DNA from: Streptomyces sp. 7-21
Lineage (GTDB): Bacteria; Actinomycetota; Actinomycetes; Streptomycetales; Streptomycetaceae
NCBI RefSeq assembly: GCF_016741785.1
Contig: NZ_JAERRL010000008.1
Coordinates: 167,622 to 231,621, forward strand
Reading direction: 5' to 3'
Length of the DNA stretch: 64,000 bases
Shown: positions 18,426-27,271 of the stretch, piece by piece
How the letters are laid out: each line of letters starts with the position of its first letter
Position numbering within the stretch: the stretch's first letter is position 1
Translations under genes and position numbers: made by a program
Notes under the pieces: model-generated
Seen by the model: only the letters and a program-made list of their open reading frames with translations
Told to the model about the DNA's origin: nothing
Databases searched by the model: none

Positions 18426-19406
18426 TCAGCGGCGGGCCGCCCGCTGGAAGGTGCGGCGGTAGGCCAGCGGGGAGACGCCGATCGCGGCGTGCAGGTGCTG
18501 GCGCAGCGACGCGGCGGTCGCGAAGCCGACCCGCTCGGCGATCCGCTCCACCGGCAGGTCGCTCGACTCCAGCAGCTCCCGCGCCCGGCTGACCCGCTGC
18601 TGGATCAGCCACCGGCCCGGGCTGACCCCGGTCTCCTCCCGGAACCGGCGGGCGAACGTCCGCACGCTCATCCGGGCGTGCCCGGCCAGGTCGGCGAGGG
18701 TCAGCGGGGCGTCCAGCCGCTCCAGCGCCCACGCCCGCGTCGCCGCCGTGCCCGTGGCCGCCGGCTCCGGCACCGGCTGCTCGATGTACTGCGCCTGCCC
18801 GCCGTCGCGCCACGGCGGCACCACGCAGCGCCGCGCCACCCGGTTCGCGACCCGGCTGCCGTGGTCCCGCCGCACCAGATGGAGACAGACATCCACGCCG
18901 GACGCGGCCCCCGCCGACGTCAGCACGTCGCCGTCGTCGACGAAGAGCACGTCCGCGTCGAGCCTGACGCGGGGGAACAGCTCCCGGAACCGGGCCGCCT
19001 CGCGCCAGTGCGTCGTGGCCGGGCGGCCGTCCAGCATCCCGGCCGCCGCCAGCACGAAGGCCCCGGTGCAGATCGACACGGTGCGCGCGCCGGGCCGGAT
19101 CGCCGCCAGGGCGTCCGCGACCGCCGCCGGCAGTCCGGGCGTCTCCGGCAGCGGCCCGTACGGCGGGATGACCACGGTGTCGGCGGTCCGGAGCGCCTCG
19201 GGCCCGTGACCGACGCTGATCGTGAAATCGCCGAGCGTGCGCACCGGACGGCCGTCGACCGTGCAGGTGGTGACCTGGTAGAGATCGCCGGCGGTGCCGA
19301 AGACGCGCAGCGGAATGCCGAGTTCGAACGGGTAGACCCCGTCCAGCGCCAGCACCACCACGCGGTGCCGGGCACGTGCGGGGGCGGGAGTCCGCGCGGC
19401 AGTCAT
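18426..19406 (-). CDS. GlxA-family AraC regulator with DJ-1/PfpI domain
   Basis: The 326-residue protein joins an N-terminal DJ-1/PfpI class-I amidotransferase-like domain (VVVLALDGVYPFELGIPLRVF, SICTGAFVLAAAGMLDG) to a C-terminal AraC double HTH (FARRFREETGVSPGRWLIQQ, VGFATAASLRQHLHAAIG). The cysteine in SICTGAF sits at the nucleophile elbow, but such regulators are thought to be ligand sensors. It is divergent from an NADP-dependent oxidoreductase with a palindrome between them, so it probably regulates that gene. A TAGGAT 6 nt before the ATG suggests a leaderless message. Confidence 0.92.
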   Translation of the reverse strand: MTAARTPAPARARHRVVVLALDGVYPFELGIPLRVFGTAGDLYQVTTCTVDGRPVRTLGDFTISVGHGPEALRTADTVVIPPYGPLPETPGLPAAVADALAAIRPGARTVSICTGAFVLAAAGMLDGRPATTHWREAARFRELFPRVRLDADVLFVDDGDVLTSAGAASGVDVCLHLVRRDHGSRVANRVARRCVVPPWRDGGQAQYIEQPVPEPAATGTAATRAWALERLDAPLTLADLAGHARMSVRTFARRFREETGVSPGRWLIQQRVSRARELLESSDLPVERIAERVGFATAASLRQHLHAAIGVSPLAYRRTFQRAARR

Positions 19407-19426
19407 GACAAGATCCTATCGGTCAA

Positions 19427-19440
19427 TGGCATTCGTGCCA
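19427..19440. promoter_or_regulatory. Palindromic operator in the divergent regulator/oxidoreductase gap
   Basis: TGGCA-TTCG-TGCCA is a perfect inverted repeat in the 71-bp gap. It overlaps the position of a -35 (TGGCAC) paired with TAGGAT, 16 bp away, for the GlxA-type regulator. It is a likely binding site for that regulator, by position only. Confidence 0.45.
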
Positions 19441-19477
19441 CTGCCGGTGGTGCGGAGGCCGGTGCACGCTAAGACGC

Positions 19478-20434
19478 ATGAACGACTCCACGCACACCCC
19501 CATGCGCGCCATCAGCCAGGACACCACCGGCGGTCCCGAGGTGCTGAAGGAAGTCCGGCTGGCGCGCCCGGTGCCCGGCCCTGGCGAGATCCTCGTCCGG
19601 GTGCGCGCGGCCGGCGTCAACCCGACGGACTGGAAGCACCGCGCCACGGGCGGCTTCCTCGGCGCGCCGCCGTTCGTGCTCGGCTGGGACGTCTCCGGCG
19701 AGGTCGAGCAGGTCGGCTACGGCGTCACCCTCCACAAGCCCGGTGACCAGGTCTTCGGCATGCTGCCGTACCCCTACGGCGTGGGCGCGCACGCCGAGTA
19801 CGCCAAGGGACCGGCCCGCGCCTTCGTGCCCAAGCCGGAGAACCTCGACCACGTGCAGGCCGGCGCCCTGCCGCTCGCCGCGCTCACCGCCTGGCAGGCG
19901 CTGGTCGACACCGCGCACGTTGAGGCCGGGCAGCGGGTGGTGGTCCACGCAGCGGCGGGCGGGGTCGGGCACCTGGCGGTGCAGATCGCGAAGGCCCGCG
20001 GCGCACACGTGACCGGCACCGCGAGCGAGCCCAAGCACGACCTGCTGCGCCGGGTCGGCGCCGACGAGGTCATCGACTACCGCACCACCGACGTCGCCGA
20101 GGCCGTCCGTGACGCCGACGTCGTGCTGGACCCGCTGGGCAGCGAGCACGCCGTCCGCTCACTGCGCAGCCTGCGGCCGGGCGGCATCCTGGTCTCCCTG
20201 CTGGCCGACCCGGAGGGGACGCTGGCCCGGGAGGCGGAACGGCGCGGGGTGCGGGCCCAGGTGATGCTGGTGGAGCACGACCAGGCAGGTATGGCGGCCA
20301 TCGCGGACCTGGCCGCCCAGGGCCGGCTGCACGCCGAGATCGCCGGCACCTACGAGCTGGCCGACGCCGCCAAGGCGCACGAGCGGGGCGAGACCAACCG
20401 CGTCGCGGGGAAGCTGGTGCTGACCGTGCAGTGA
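19478..20434 (+). CDS. NADP-dependent quinone oxidoreductase-like protein (MDR)
   Basis: The 318-residue medium-chain reductase has an N-terminal GroES-like domain (GEILVRVRAAGVNPTDWKH) and a Rossmann NADPH domain (VVVHAAAGGVGHLAVQIAKA). No structural zinc cysteines are present, which places it with zeta-crystallin/quinone reductases rather than alcohol dehydrogenases. It is divergent from the GlxA-type regulator and probably controlled by it. The substrate is unknown. Confidence 0.92.
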   Translation: MNDSTHTPMRAISQDTTGGPEVLKEVRLARPVPGPGEILVRVRAAGVNPTDWKHRATGGFLGAPPFVLGWDVSGEVEQVGYGVTLHKPGDQVFGMLPYPYGVGAHAEYAKGPARAFVPKPENLDHVQAGALPLAALTAWQALVDTAHVEAGQRVVVHAAAGGVGHLAVQIAKARGAHVTGTASEPKHDLLRRVGADEVIDYRTTDVAEAVRDADVVLDPLGSEHAVRSLRSLRPGGILVSLLADPEGTLAREAERRGVRAQVMLVEHDQAGMAAIADLAAQGRLHAEIAGTYELADAAKAHERGETNRVAGKLVLTVQ

Positions 20435-20452
20435 CGCCGTCCCCGGCACCGC

Positions 20453-21604
20453 TCAGGCGGGGTCCTCGACGGTCAGTCCGGCCAGCTCCGCGCCGAAGTG
20501 GGCGGCGATGGCGGCGGCGTCCGCCTCGGCCGCGCGCCAGCGGCGCGCGGGGAACGCGGCGAACGGCCGGATCCGCAGCGTCACGCGCCCGCGCGCCCGC
20601 CGCTGCCGCCACACGCCCGCGATCTCGCCGTCTACCAGCACCACGCCGGGGCTGCCCGCCGCCCGCCACACCGCGCGGCGGCGGGCCGGATCCGGCACCA
20701 GCAGGGCGCGGTCGCCCACCTCGGTGTACGGGTCATAGGGCGGCAGCAGGCGGACGCCGCCCGGGTCCGGGGCGGACGTGAGGCGTTCGAGCTGGTCGGC
20801 GTGCACCCAGTACCTGGCGCCGCCGACGGTGACCTGCCGCAGCTCGTCCAGGACCAGCTCCCACCACCGGCGTGCGGCGGCCGGGGCGCAGCCCAGCCAG
20901 ACCGCCAGCGCGGCGGGGCGGGCGGGGCCGGCGGCGGTGAGGAAGGCGCGGACCAGCCGGGCGCGGGCGGCGAGCGGGTCCTCGGGCACCCACGGCCCGG
21001 CCCGGCGGTAGCGGAACCGGCCCCGGGCCCCGGCGCCCGGCTCGATGACGAGCCCGGCCTGGAGCGTGGCCAGCCGGAACAGCTGGTCGTCCACGTGCGC
21101 GGCGCCGCAGCGCTGGCACCACTGCACGAGCCGCGCGTCCACGCGCCGGCTCACCTCGCCGCTCAGCTCCCCCTTGGTGGGCGTCCGCCCGCCGGTCACC
21201 GCCTGGCGCATCGCCGCGGCGGTGGCCGCCAGCGCGTCGCTGAAGGCCACGCCGCGCGCGGCGAGCCCGGCGCCGACGGGGCCGGCCGAGGCCGGGAGCA
21301 GGTCCTGGGTGTCCACGTGCCCCAGCGCCGCCGCCAGGCCCGGCAGGCCGCGGGCGTCGTGCAGGTGGACCGCGCCCCGCAGCGAGTGGACCAGCGCCGT
21401 GGGGGCGGTCGTCGGGGCGGCCGGCGGGGCGGCGCCGGTCCGCAGCCGCAGCGCGAGCGCGGCGCTGAGACCCACCGGGCGGTCCTGGAGGCCCGTGGCC
21501 AGCACGGCCGCGCCCCGGGACGCCGGGTCCCTGCCGGCCGGGGCGGCCAGGTCGTGGGCGGCGTAGCGGTAGGCCAGCAGCCGCGCACGCCGCAGGACGA
21601 GCAT
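20453..21604 (-). CDS. Winged-helix DNA-binding protein (AlkZ/HTH_42-like)
   Basis: The 383-residue protein resembles the HTH_42 winged-helix family that includes AlkZ/YcaQ DNA glycosylases for crosslinks. Recognisable parts are ATGLQDRPVGLSAALALRL, LRGAVHLHDA, LLPPYDPYTEVGDRALLVPD and PGVVLVDGEIAGVWRQRR. The catalytic Gln-x-Gln of YcaQ is not evident, so it may be a related non-glycosylase. It is convergent with the oxidoreductase gene. Confidence 0.82.
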   Translation of the reverse strand: MLVLRRARLLAYRYAAHDLAAPAGRDPASRGAAVLATGLQDRPVGLSAALALRLRTGAAPPAAPTTAPTALVHSLRGAVHLHDARGLPGLAAALGHVDTQDLLPASAGPVGAGLAARGVAFSDALAATAAAMRQAVTGGRTPTKGELSGEVSRRVDARLVQWCQRCGAAHVDDQLFRLATLQAGLVIEPGAGARGRFRYRRAGPWVPEDPLAARARLVRAFLTAAGPARPAALAVWLGCAPAAARRWWELVLDELRQVTVGGARYWVHADQLERLTSAPDPGGVRLLPPYDPYTEVGDRALLVPDPARRRAVWRAAGSPGVVLVDGEIAGVWRQRRARGRVTLRIRPFAAFPARRWRAAEADAAAIAAHFGAELAGLTVEDPA

Positions 21605-21643
21605 GGCCCCACGATAGAAGCGCGGCGCCCGCGCCGCCCGTCG

Positions 21644-22447
21644 TCAGGCGCGGCGCTGGCGGGCGGCCTCGTACAGGGCGACGGTCGCGGCGCTGGCGGC
21701 GTTGAGGGAGCTGGCCGTGCCGGTCATGGGGATGCGGGCCATGCGGTCGCACGCCTCGCGCCAGGCGGTGCTCAGCCCGGCCGTCTCGTTGCCGACGAGG
21801 AGGAGGACGGGGCCGGTCAGGTCGCACTCGGCGAGGTCGGCCTCGCCGTGCTCGTCGGTTCCGATGACCGTCACCGGCCGCCCGGCGGCGGCGAGCCAGC
21901 CGGTCACGTCGCGGGGGCCGGGGACGCGCACCACCGGCAGCGCGAACAGGGAGCCGGTGCTGGCGCGCACGGCCTTGGGGTCGTAGACGTCGGCGGCGTG
22001 GCCGGTGACGATCACGCCGTCGGCGCCGAAGGAGTCGGCGGAGCGGATCAGCGTGCCGATGTTCCCCGGGCTGACGGGGCGGTCGAAGACGACGCCGAGG
22101 AAGCGGTCGCCCACCGGAATGCGGCTGAGGTCGTCGGGCGGCATGGCGGCCACGGCGACGATCTCGGCGCCGTCCTCCTTCTCGCCGAGTTCGGCGAGAA
22201 GCTGGGGCGCGACGGCGAACGTGTCGGCCCGGGTGGCCGCCAGCAGCTCCTTCGCCCAGCGCGACAGCGGGCGGCTCGCGTCGTAGAGGAACGCGCGCAG
22301 CGGCCAGCCGCGTTCGACGGCCATGGTGATCGGCCGCACGCCCTGGACCAGGAACTCCCCCAGCCGCTGCCGCTTGGCGCGGTTGCTCAGCAGCGCGTGC
22401 CACTGCTGGAACCGGGCGTTCTTCGTCGTCACTCTCCGCACGGCCAC
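21644..22447 (-). CDS. SpoU/TrmH-family RNA 2'-O-methyltransferase
   Basis: The protein of about 267 residues has the three SPOUT motifs: FDRPVSPGNIGTLIRSADSF (motif 1), LLLVGNETAGLS (motif 2) and RIPMTGTASSLNAASAATVA (motif 3). An N-terminal substrate-binding domain begins VTTKNARFQQWHALLSNRAK. It should methylate a ribose in rRNA or tRNA using SAM in a trefoil-knot fold. It is distinct from RlmB at 36.5 kb. Several GTG starts cluster at 22432-22447; the longest is used. Confidence 0.9.
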   Translation of the reverse strand: MAVRRVTTKNARFQQWHALLSNRAKRQRLGEFLVQGVRPITMAVERGWPLRAFLYDASRPLSRWAKELLAATRADTFAVAPQLLAELGEKEDGAEIVAVAAMPPDDLSRIPVGDRFLGVVFDRPVSPGNIGTLIRSADSFGADGVIVTGHAADVYDPKAVRASTGSLFALPVVRVPGPRDVTGWLAAAGRPVTVIGTDEHGEADLAECDLTGPVLLLVGNETAGLSTAWREACDRMARIPMTGTASSLNAASAATVALYEAARQRRA

Positions 22448-22503
22448 GTGGGTGAGCGTAGTCGACGCGTGGCCGGGCCCGCCGGGGCGGGAAGGATGGC
22501 CCC

Positions 22504-22701
22504 ATGCACGAGGCCAGGTACAGCGAGGAACGCGGCTGGTACGTGGTGGACCCGTGGGGCCAGCTGGTCCACCTCGAACGGGACGGGGAGGTGCGCGCCG
22601 CGCTCTTCGGCGACGACAGGCAGGCGGCGGCGGACCTGGCGGCGCGGCTGAACCGCGCCAGTGAGCCGCGCCGTCCGGGCGCCCACCGTTCTGGTGCGTA
22701 A
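22504..22701 (+). CDS. Small hypothetical protein
   Basis: This is a 65-residue charged protein starting MHEARYSEERGWYVVDPWGQ. GGAAGGATGG precedes the ATG at good spacing and codon use is normal, so it is probably real. I do not recognise a family and see no signal or membrane segment. It is divergent from the RNA methyltransferase gene and lies 50 nt before the SDR gene. Confidence 0.6.
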   Translation: MHEARYSEERGWYVVDPWGQLVHLERDGEVRAALFGDDRQAAADLAARLNRASEPRRPGAHRSGA

Positions 22702-22751
22702 CAGTGACGAAGCCGCCACGCGGCGCAGCGGTGCGCACTAGGCTGGACGTC

Positions 22752-23582
22752 ATGCGGACGATCCTGATCACGGGTTCCACCGACGGGCTGGGCCGCCACC
22801 TCGCGGTCCGCCTGGCGCGCAGCGGCGGCACGCGGGTCATCGTCCACGGCCGCAGCGCCGAACGCGCCGCCCAGGTGCGTGCGGAGATCACCCGCGCGGC
22901 GGGCGAGGACCGCGCCGACGTGCTGCTCGCCGACCTCTCCTCGCTCCGCGAGACGGACCGCCTCGCCGACGAGGTGACCCGGCGGTACGACCGGCTCGAC
23001 GTCCTGGTGAACAACGCGGGCATCGGCAGCGGTCCCCGCGGCAGCGGCCGGAGCCTGACCGAGGACGGGATCGAGGCGCGGTTCGCCGTCAACTACCTCG
23101 CCGGATACCACCTGACGCGGCGGCTGCTGCCGCTGCTGACCGCCTCAGCGCCCTCGCGCGTGGTGAACGTCGCCTCGGCCGGGCAGCGGCCCGTCGACTT
23201 CGGCGACCCGATGCTGGAGCGCGGCTACTCCGGCAGGGCCGCCTACGCGCAGAGCAAGCTCGCCCAGATCATGTTCACCTTCGACCTGGCCGCCGAGCTG
23301 CGGCAGCGGGGCGCGGACGTCGCCGTCAACGCCCTGCACCCGGCCACCTTCATGGACACCACGATGGTCCGCGAGGGCGGCATCAGCCCGTTGCACACCG
23401 TGGAGACCGGCGCCAACGCCACGCTCCGCCTGATCGAGGGCGACCACCCCGGCACCGGCGGCTATTTCGACGGCACCCGCCCGGCCCGCGCGCACGACCA
23501 GGCGTACGACCCGGAAGCCCGCCGCCGCCTGCGCGAGCTGTCCGACGCTCTCATCGCGCGCGCCCGGTCCGCGCCGGCCTGA
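22752..23582 (+). CDS. Short-chain dehydrogenase/reductase
   Basis: The 276-residue SDR has the cofactor loop ITGSTDGLGRH, the NNAG motif (VLVNNAGIGSG) and the catalytic YxxxK in AAYAQSKLAQ with an upstream serine (VVNVASAG). The N-terminal arginine (HGRS) suggests NADP preference. It resembles retinol-dehydrogenase/WW-oxidoreductase-like bacterial SDRs. The substrate is unknown. The ATG at 22752 is the only start that directly precedes the Rossmann strand. Confidence 0.93.
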   Translation: MRTILITGSTDGLGRHLAVRLARSGGTRVIVHGRSAERAAQVRAEITRAAGEDRADVLLADLSSLRETDRLADEVTRRYDRLDVLVNNAGIGSGPRGSGRSLTEDGIEARFAVNYLAGYHLTRRLLPLLTASAPSRVVNVASAGQRPVDFGDPMLERGYSGRAAYAQSKLAQIMFTFDLAAELRQRGADVAVNALHPATFMDTTMVREGGISPLHTVETGANATLRLIEGDHPGTGGYFDGTRPARAHDQAYDPEARRRLRELSDALIARARSAPA

Positions 23583-23612
23583 CGGCGGGCGGGGGCGGCA
23601 CGCCGCCGGGCG

Positions 23613-24305
23613 CTACGACGCGACGCGGACGCCCAGGGCGGCGGCGAGCACCGGCGCCAGGTCCAGCAGCTGGGAGGGCGAGAGGACGGCCCCGGACAGC
23701 CGCTCGGCGCCCCGCGCCAGCTCCAGGCGCGCGGCGCCGCGCAGGTCCACGTCCGCCAGCGTGGCCTGCGAGAAGTCCGCGCCGCGCAGCTCGCAGTCCT
23801 CGAAGGAGACGCGCGTCAGGCGGGCGCCCGCGAAGTCCGGCTCCACCAGCACACAGCCGCTGAACACCACGTCCACCAGCCGGGACTGCCGCAGGTTGAG
23901 GTACACGAGCTTGCCGCCGCTGATCCGCACGCGCGTCAGCGCCGCCCCGCTGAGCTGGGTGCCGCCGAGGTGCGCGTCGCGCACGTCCACGTCCCGCAGC
24001 TGCGCCTCCGCGAGGTCCGTGCCGACGCCGTGCGCCCGCTCGACGAGGCTGTCGGCGATCCGGACCCGCCCCAGCCGCGCCTCATCGAACCGGCAGTCAC
24101 GCAGCGCGCACTCCAGGAAGCTCGCGCCGGGCGCGCCGGCGCCCGAAAGGTCCAGGCCGCTGAACTCCAGGCCGTCGTAGCTCTCCTCCGGCTCCAGCCG
24201 CCCGGGGCCCGCCGCCAGCCCGGGCAGGGAATACACCGGCTGCTTCGGCGGCTTGCACACCGCCGCCGTGCCCCGTGACCGTCGCTGTGTCGTCCGCTGC
24301 GCCAT
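23613..24305 (-). CDS. Pentapeptide-repeat protein
   Basis: The protein of about 230 residues is mostly pentapeptide repeats of the A(D/N)LXX type (LEFSGLDLSGAGAPGASFLE, AQLRDVDVRDAHLGGTQLSG, ADFSQATLADVDLRGA), which form a right-handed quadrilateral beta-helix. Relatives such as MfpA/Qnr mimic DNA and protect gyrase, but this protein need not do so. The N terminus is basic (AQRTTQRRSRG). Two ATGs, 24314 and 24305, are possible. Confidence 0.88.
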   Translation of the reverse strand: MAQRTTQRRSRGTAAVCKPPKQPVYSLPGLAAGPGRLEPEESYDGLEFSGLDLSGAGAPGASFLECALRDCRFDEARLGRVRIADSLVERAHGVGTDLAEAQLRDVDVRDAHLGGTQLSGAALTRVRISGGKLVYLNLRQSRLVDVVFSGCVLVEPDFAGARLTRVSFEDCELRGADFSQATLADVDLRGAARLELARGAERLSGAVLSPSQLLDLAPVLAAALGVRVAS

Positions 24306-24383
24306 GGGTCCCATCCTGCCCGCCGCCACTGACAGCCAGCCGGACTTGACCTCACGTGCGCTTGCACTTGCAGCGTCACTGCC

Positions 24384-24917
24384 ATGCATGCCCTCCGACT
24401 TCACGCATTCGGCCCGCCGGAGAACCTCCGCTACGAGCGGGTGCCCGACCCCGAGCCCGGCCCCGGCGAGGTCCGCGTCGCCGTCGCCGCCGCCGGCGTC
24501 CACGTCATCGACACCGCGCTGCGCGCCGGCGCCACCGGCGGCGGCCCCTTCCCCGTGCCTGCTCTGCCGGCCATCCCCGGCCGCGAGGTCGCGGGCACCG
24601 TCGAGGCGGTCGGCGAGGGCACCGACCCCTCATGGCTCGGCCGCCGCGTCGTGGCGCACCTCGGCACGGCGCCCGGCGGCTACGCCGAACTGGCGGTCAC
24701 CAGCGCCGAGCGGCTCCACGCACTGCCCGGCCACGTCAGCGAGGACACGGCCGTCGCCGGGGGCATCGGGCGCTGCTCACCCCGTACGCGCGCCACCAGG
24801 GCGCCCGCGTCATCGGCGCCGCCGGGGGTGCACCGGTTCCCCCTCGCCGAGGCGGCCGCCGCCCACCGGGCGGTGGCGGGCAGGGCCACCATCGGCAAGG
24901 TCGTGCTCAGGCCGTAA
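24384..24917 (+). pseudogene. Internally deleted MDR-family oxidoreductase
   Basis: The first 130 or so residues are a normal quinone-oxidoreductase N-terminal domain (MHALRLHAFGPPENLRYERV through LPGHVSEDTAVA). The last 28 residues are the normal C-terminal segment (HRFPLAEAAAAHRAVAGR then TIGKVVLRP). The NADPH-binding Rossmann domain is missing. Between them, in the +1 frame at about 24772-24828, is a leftover of that domain (LLTPYARHQGARVIGAAGG). Two deletions that together restore the frame explain this. The 177-residue product cannot be an oxidoreductase, so I call it a decayed gene. Confidence 0.8.
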
Positions 24918-24938
24918 CGGTCCTCGCCGCCGCGGGCA

Positions 24939-27092
24939 TCACACCCGGACGGCCTCGATCAGCACCAGCCGCTCGGGCCACTGGATCGGCGCCCGCACGC
25001 CCGCGCCGCCCAGCACGCGCCCCGGCAGGGTCACGCCGTCCCCGGTCCACCACGTCAGCTTCGTCGTCGCCGGGCCCTTGACGCCGTCGCCGGGCGCCAG
25101 CGGCGCGACCCGGTAGGTGGCGTCCGGGTCCAGGCCGGGCAGCAGCACCCGGCCGGGGGGCGACTGCACGCTCGTCTCCACCTGGACCAGCGCATACACC
25201 GCCCGCGAGCGGTCGGGCGCGACCACGCCGTGCAGCCACAGCGCCGGGTCGGGGTGGTCGCCGCGCACCACCTCGCCGCCGTGGAGCAGCGGCCGCAGCT
25301 CCTTGTAGAGCCGGATCCAGTCCGCGAGCGCCGCGCGGTCCTCGGCGCTGGCCCGGGTCAGGTCCCACTCGATGCCGAAGTGGCCGAAGAGCGCCGTGCC
25401 CGCGCGGAAGCCGAGGGTGTGGGTGCGGCCCGTGGTGTGGGCCCGGTGGTCGCCCACGTGCGCGCCCATCAGCTCGGGCGGCAGCAGCAGGCCCGTGTAG
25501 CGCTGGATGCGCTGCCGCTCCAGGGCGTCGATGCAGTCACTGGTCCACACCCGGTCGGTGCGCTGGAGGATGCCGAGGTCCACGCGGCCGCCGCCGGAGG
25601 AGCACGACTCGATCTCCAGGCCGGGGTGGCGGGAGCGCAGCTCGTCCAGGAGCCGGTAGACGGCCTCGGTCTGGTCGTGCACCCCGGCGCGCCCGCCCGG
25701 GCCGTTGCCCGCCTCCACCAGGTCGCGGTTGTGGTCCCACTTCAGGTACGTCAGGCGGTACTCGGAGACGATCGCGTCCAGCCGCTCGAGGATGTACGCG
25801 TACGCCTCCTCGTTGCCGAGGTTGAGCACCTGCTGGTGGCGGGACTCGGGCGGCAGCCGGTCGCCCGTCGCCATGATCCACTCGGGGTGCGCGCGGGCCA
25901 CGTCGGAGTCCGGGTTGACCATCTCGGGCTCCACCCACAGGCCGAACTCCATGCCCAGGCCGCGCACGTAGTCGGCCAGCGGGTGCAGGCCCTGCGGCCA
26001 CACCTCCTCGTCGACGTACCAGTCGCCGAGCCCGGCGTGGTCGTCGCGGCGGCCCCGGAACCAGCCGTCGTCGAGCACGAACCGCTCGGCGCCGACCTCG
26101 GCGGCCGCGTCCGCCAGGGCCTTGAGCTTGTCCAGGTCGTGGTCGAAGTACACGGCCTCCCAGACGTTCAGGGTGACCGGGCGCGGCGAGGACGGGTGGC
26201 TGTCGCGGGCGCGCAGGAACGCGTGGAACCGCCCGGACAGCTCGTCCAGGCCGTGCCGCCCGTAGGAGCCGTAGACCCAGGGCGTGGTGTACGACTCGCC
26301 GGCGGCGAGGGCGATCTCGCCGTCCAGCAGCAGCTCGCCGCCCGCCAGCAGCGACACCCCGTCGGGCGTGCGCTCGGCCAGCGAGCGCTGGTTGCCGCTC
26401 CAGGCCACGTGCAGGCCCCACACCTCGCCGGAGCGGAAGCCGAAGCCGCGCTCGCCGGCGACGTGCACGGTGACGGCGCCGGTGCCGGTCCGGCCCCTGC
26501 GGTTGTCCCGCAGGTGGGTGCCGATGGTGAACTCGTGCCGCTGCGGAGTGCGTTCGCGCAGGTGGCGGCCGGTCATGTCGAGCAGCTCGGTGGCGCGCTC
26601 GGGCACCGGCAGCGCCAGCAGCACGCCCGAGAGCGTGAAGGGGGCGGCGTCCGCGGCGGCGTGGCTGGTGACCGTGGCGCGCTGCCGCACCAGGCCGGAG
26701 GCCGTCAGCTCGATCTCCAGGCGGAGCCCGAGCTGGGCGTGCGCGTCCTCGGCGGTGACGGTGACGCCGGGGGCGCCGGCGTCCTCGCGCCGCTCGACGG
26801 CGGTGACCTTGAAGGCGGTGGAGAAGTCGGCGCCGGCGCGGTGGCCGGTGAGGCCGGGGGTGCCCAGCCAGCCCGCCGACTGTTCCAGCAGCGGGCCGAC
26901 GGGGACGACGACGTCCACGTTGTTGGAGGCGACCTGCGGCTCGTGCGCCCGGACGAGCGCGGCCGCCTCGGCGTCGCTCAGCTCGCCGAGGTCTTCGCCC
27001 CAGTGCACGATCCGGGGAAGCCCTTCACCGGAGCAGTCGAGGAGCAGGCCGGTGCCAGCGGAGCGGAGGTGGCAAAAGGTCCCGTCGCGCAT
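24939..27092 (-). CDS. Alpha-galactosidase, GH36
   Basis: The 717-residue enzyme has an N-terminal beta-supersandwich, a central TIM barrel and a C-terminal beta domain, the GH36 layout. The nucleophile is the aspartate in YLKWDHNRD (about residue 452) and the acid/base is in WTSDCIDALERQRIQ (about 518). CSSGGGRVDLG and VLDDGWFRGRR are family motifs. There is no signal peptide, so it should act on imported alpha-galactosides such as melibiose or raffinose in the cytoplasm. A TTGACT-N17-TAGAAA promoter precedes it. GAGGAC supports ATG 27092. Confidence 0.95.
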   Translation of the reverse strand: MRDGTFCHLRSAGTGLLLDCSGEGLPRIVHWGEDLGELSDAEAAALVRAHEPQVASNNVDVVVPVGPLLEQSAGWLGTPGLTGHRAGADFSTAFKVTAVERREDAGAPGVTVTAEDAHAQLGLRLEIELTASGLVRQRATVTSHAAADAAPFTLSGVLLALPVPERATELLDMTGRHLRERTPQRHEFTIGTHLRDNRRGRTGTGAVTVHVAGERGFGFRSGEVWGLHVAWSGNQRSLAERTPDGVSLLAGGELLLDGEIALAAGESYTTPWVYGSYGRHGLDELSGRFHAFLRARDSHPSSPRPVTLNVWEAVYFDHDLDKLKALADAAAEVGAERFVLDDGWFRGRRDDHAGLGDWYVDEEVWPQGLHPLADYVRGLGMEFGLWVEPEMVNPDSDVARAHPEWIMATGDRLPPESRHQQVLNLGNEEAYAYILERLDAIVSEYRLTYLKWDHNRDLVEAGNGPGGRAGVHDQTEAVYRLLDELRSRHPGLEIESCSSGGGRVDLGILQRTDRVWTSDCIDALERQRIQRYTGLLLPPELMGAHVGDHRAHTTGRTHTLGFRAGTALFGHFGIEWDLTRASAEDRAALADWIRLYKELRPLLHGGEVVRGDHPDPALWLHGVVAPDRSRAVYALVQVETSVQSPPGRVLLPGLDPDATYRVAPLAPGDGVKGPATTKLTWWTGDGVTLPGRVLGGAGVRAPIQWPERLVLIEAVRV

Positions 27093-27132
27093 GAGACGTC
27101 CTCTGTTCGTTCCTGTTGGGACTTGCGCGCTC

Positions 27133-27161
27133 TTTCTATGTTCCGCGCGGTCGGGAGTCAA
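27133..27161 (-). promoter_or_regulatory. Putative alpha-galactosidase promoter
   Basis: On the minus strand TTGACT (27161-27156) and TAGAAA (27138-27133) are separated by 17 bp. Transcription would start about 35 nt before the ATG. Confidence 0.55.
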
Positions 27162-27183
27162 CCGCGTCCGGGGCCACCGCCAG

Positions 27184-27205
27184 GAGTGCAACCCGAGTGC
27201 AACCG
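27184..27205. repeat. 11-bp tandem direct repeat, possible activator site
   Basis: GAGTGCAACCC is followed immediately by GAGTGCAACCG. An 11-bp period is typical of SARP and other OmpR-type activators. On the plus strand a TACCGT hexamer lies 9 bp beyond the second TGCAACC. On the minus strand the repeats sit about 23-44 bp upstream of the alpha-galactosidase -35. Confidence 0.55.
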
Positions 27206-27271
27206 GCCGCTTCTACCGTCGCTGCCGGCACATCCGTTCCGCACGCACGCAGCGAAAGGCACCAGCGACCG

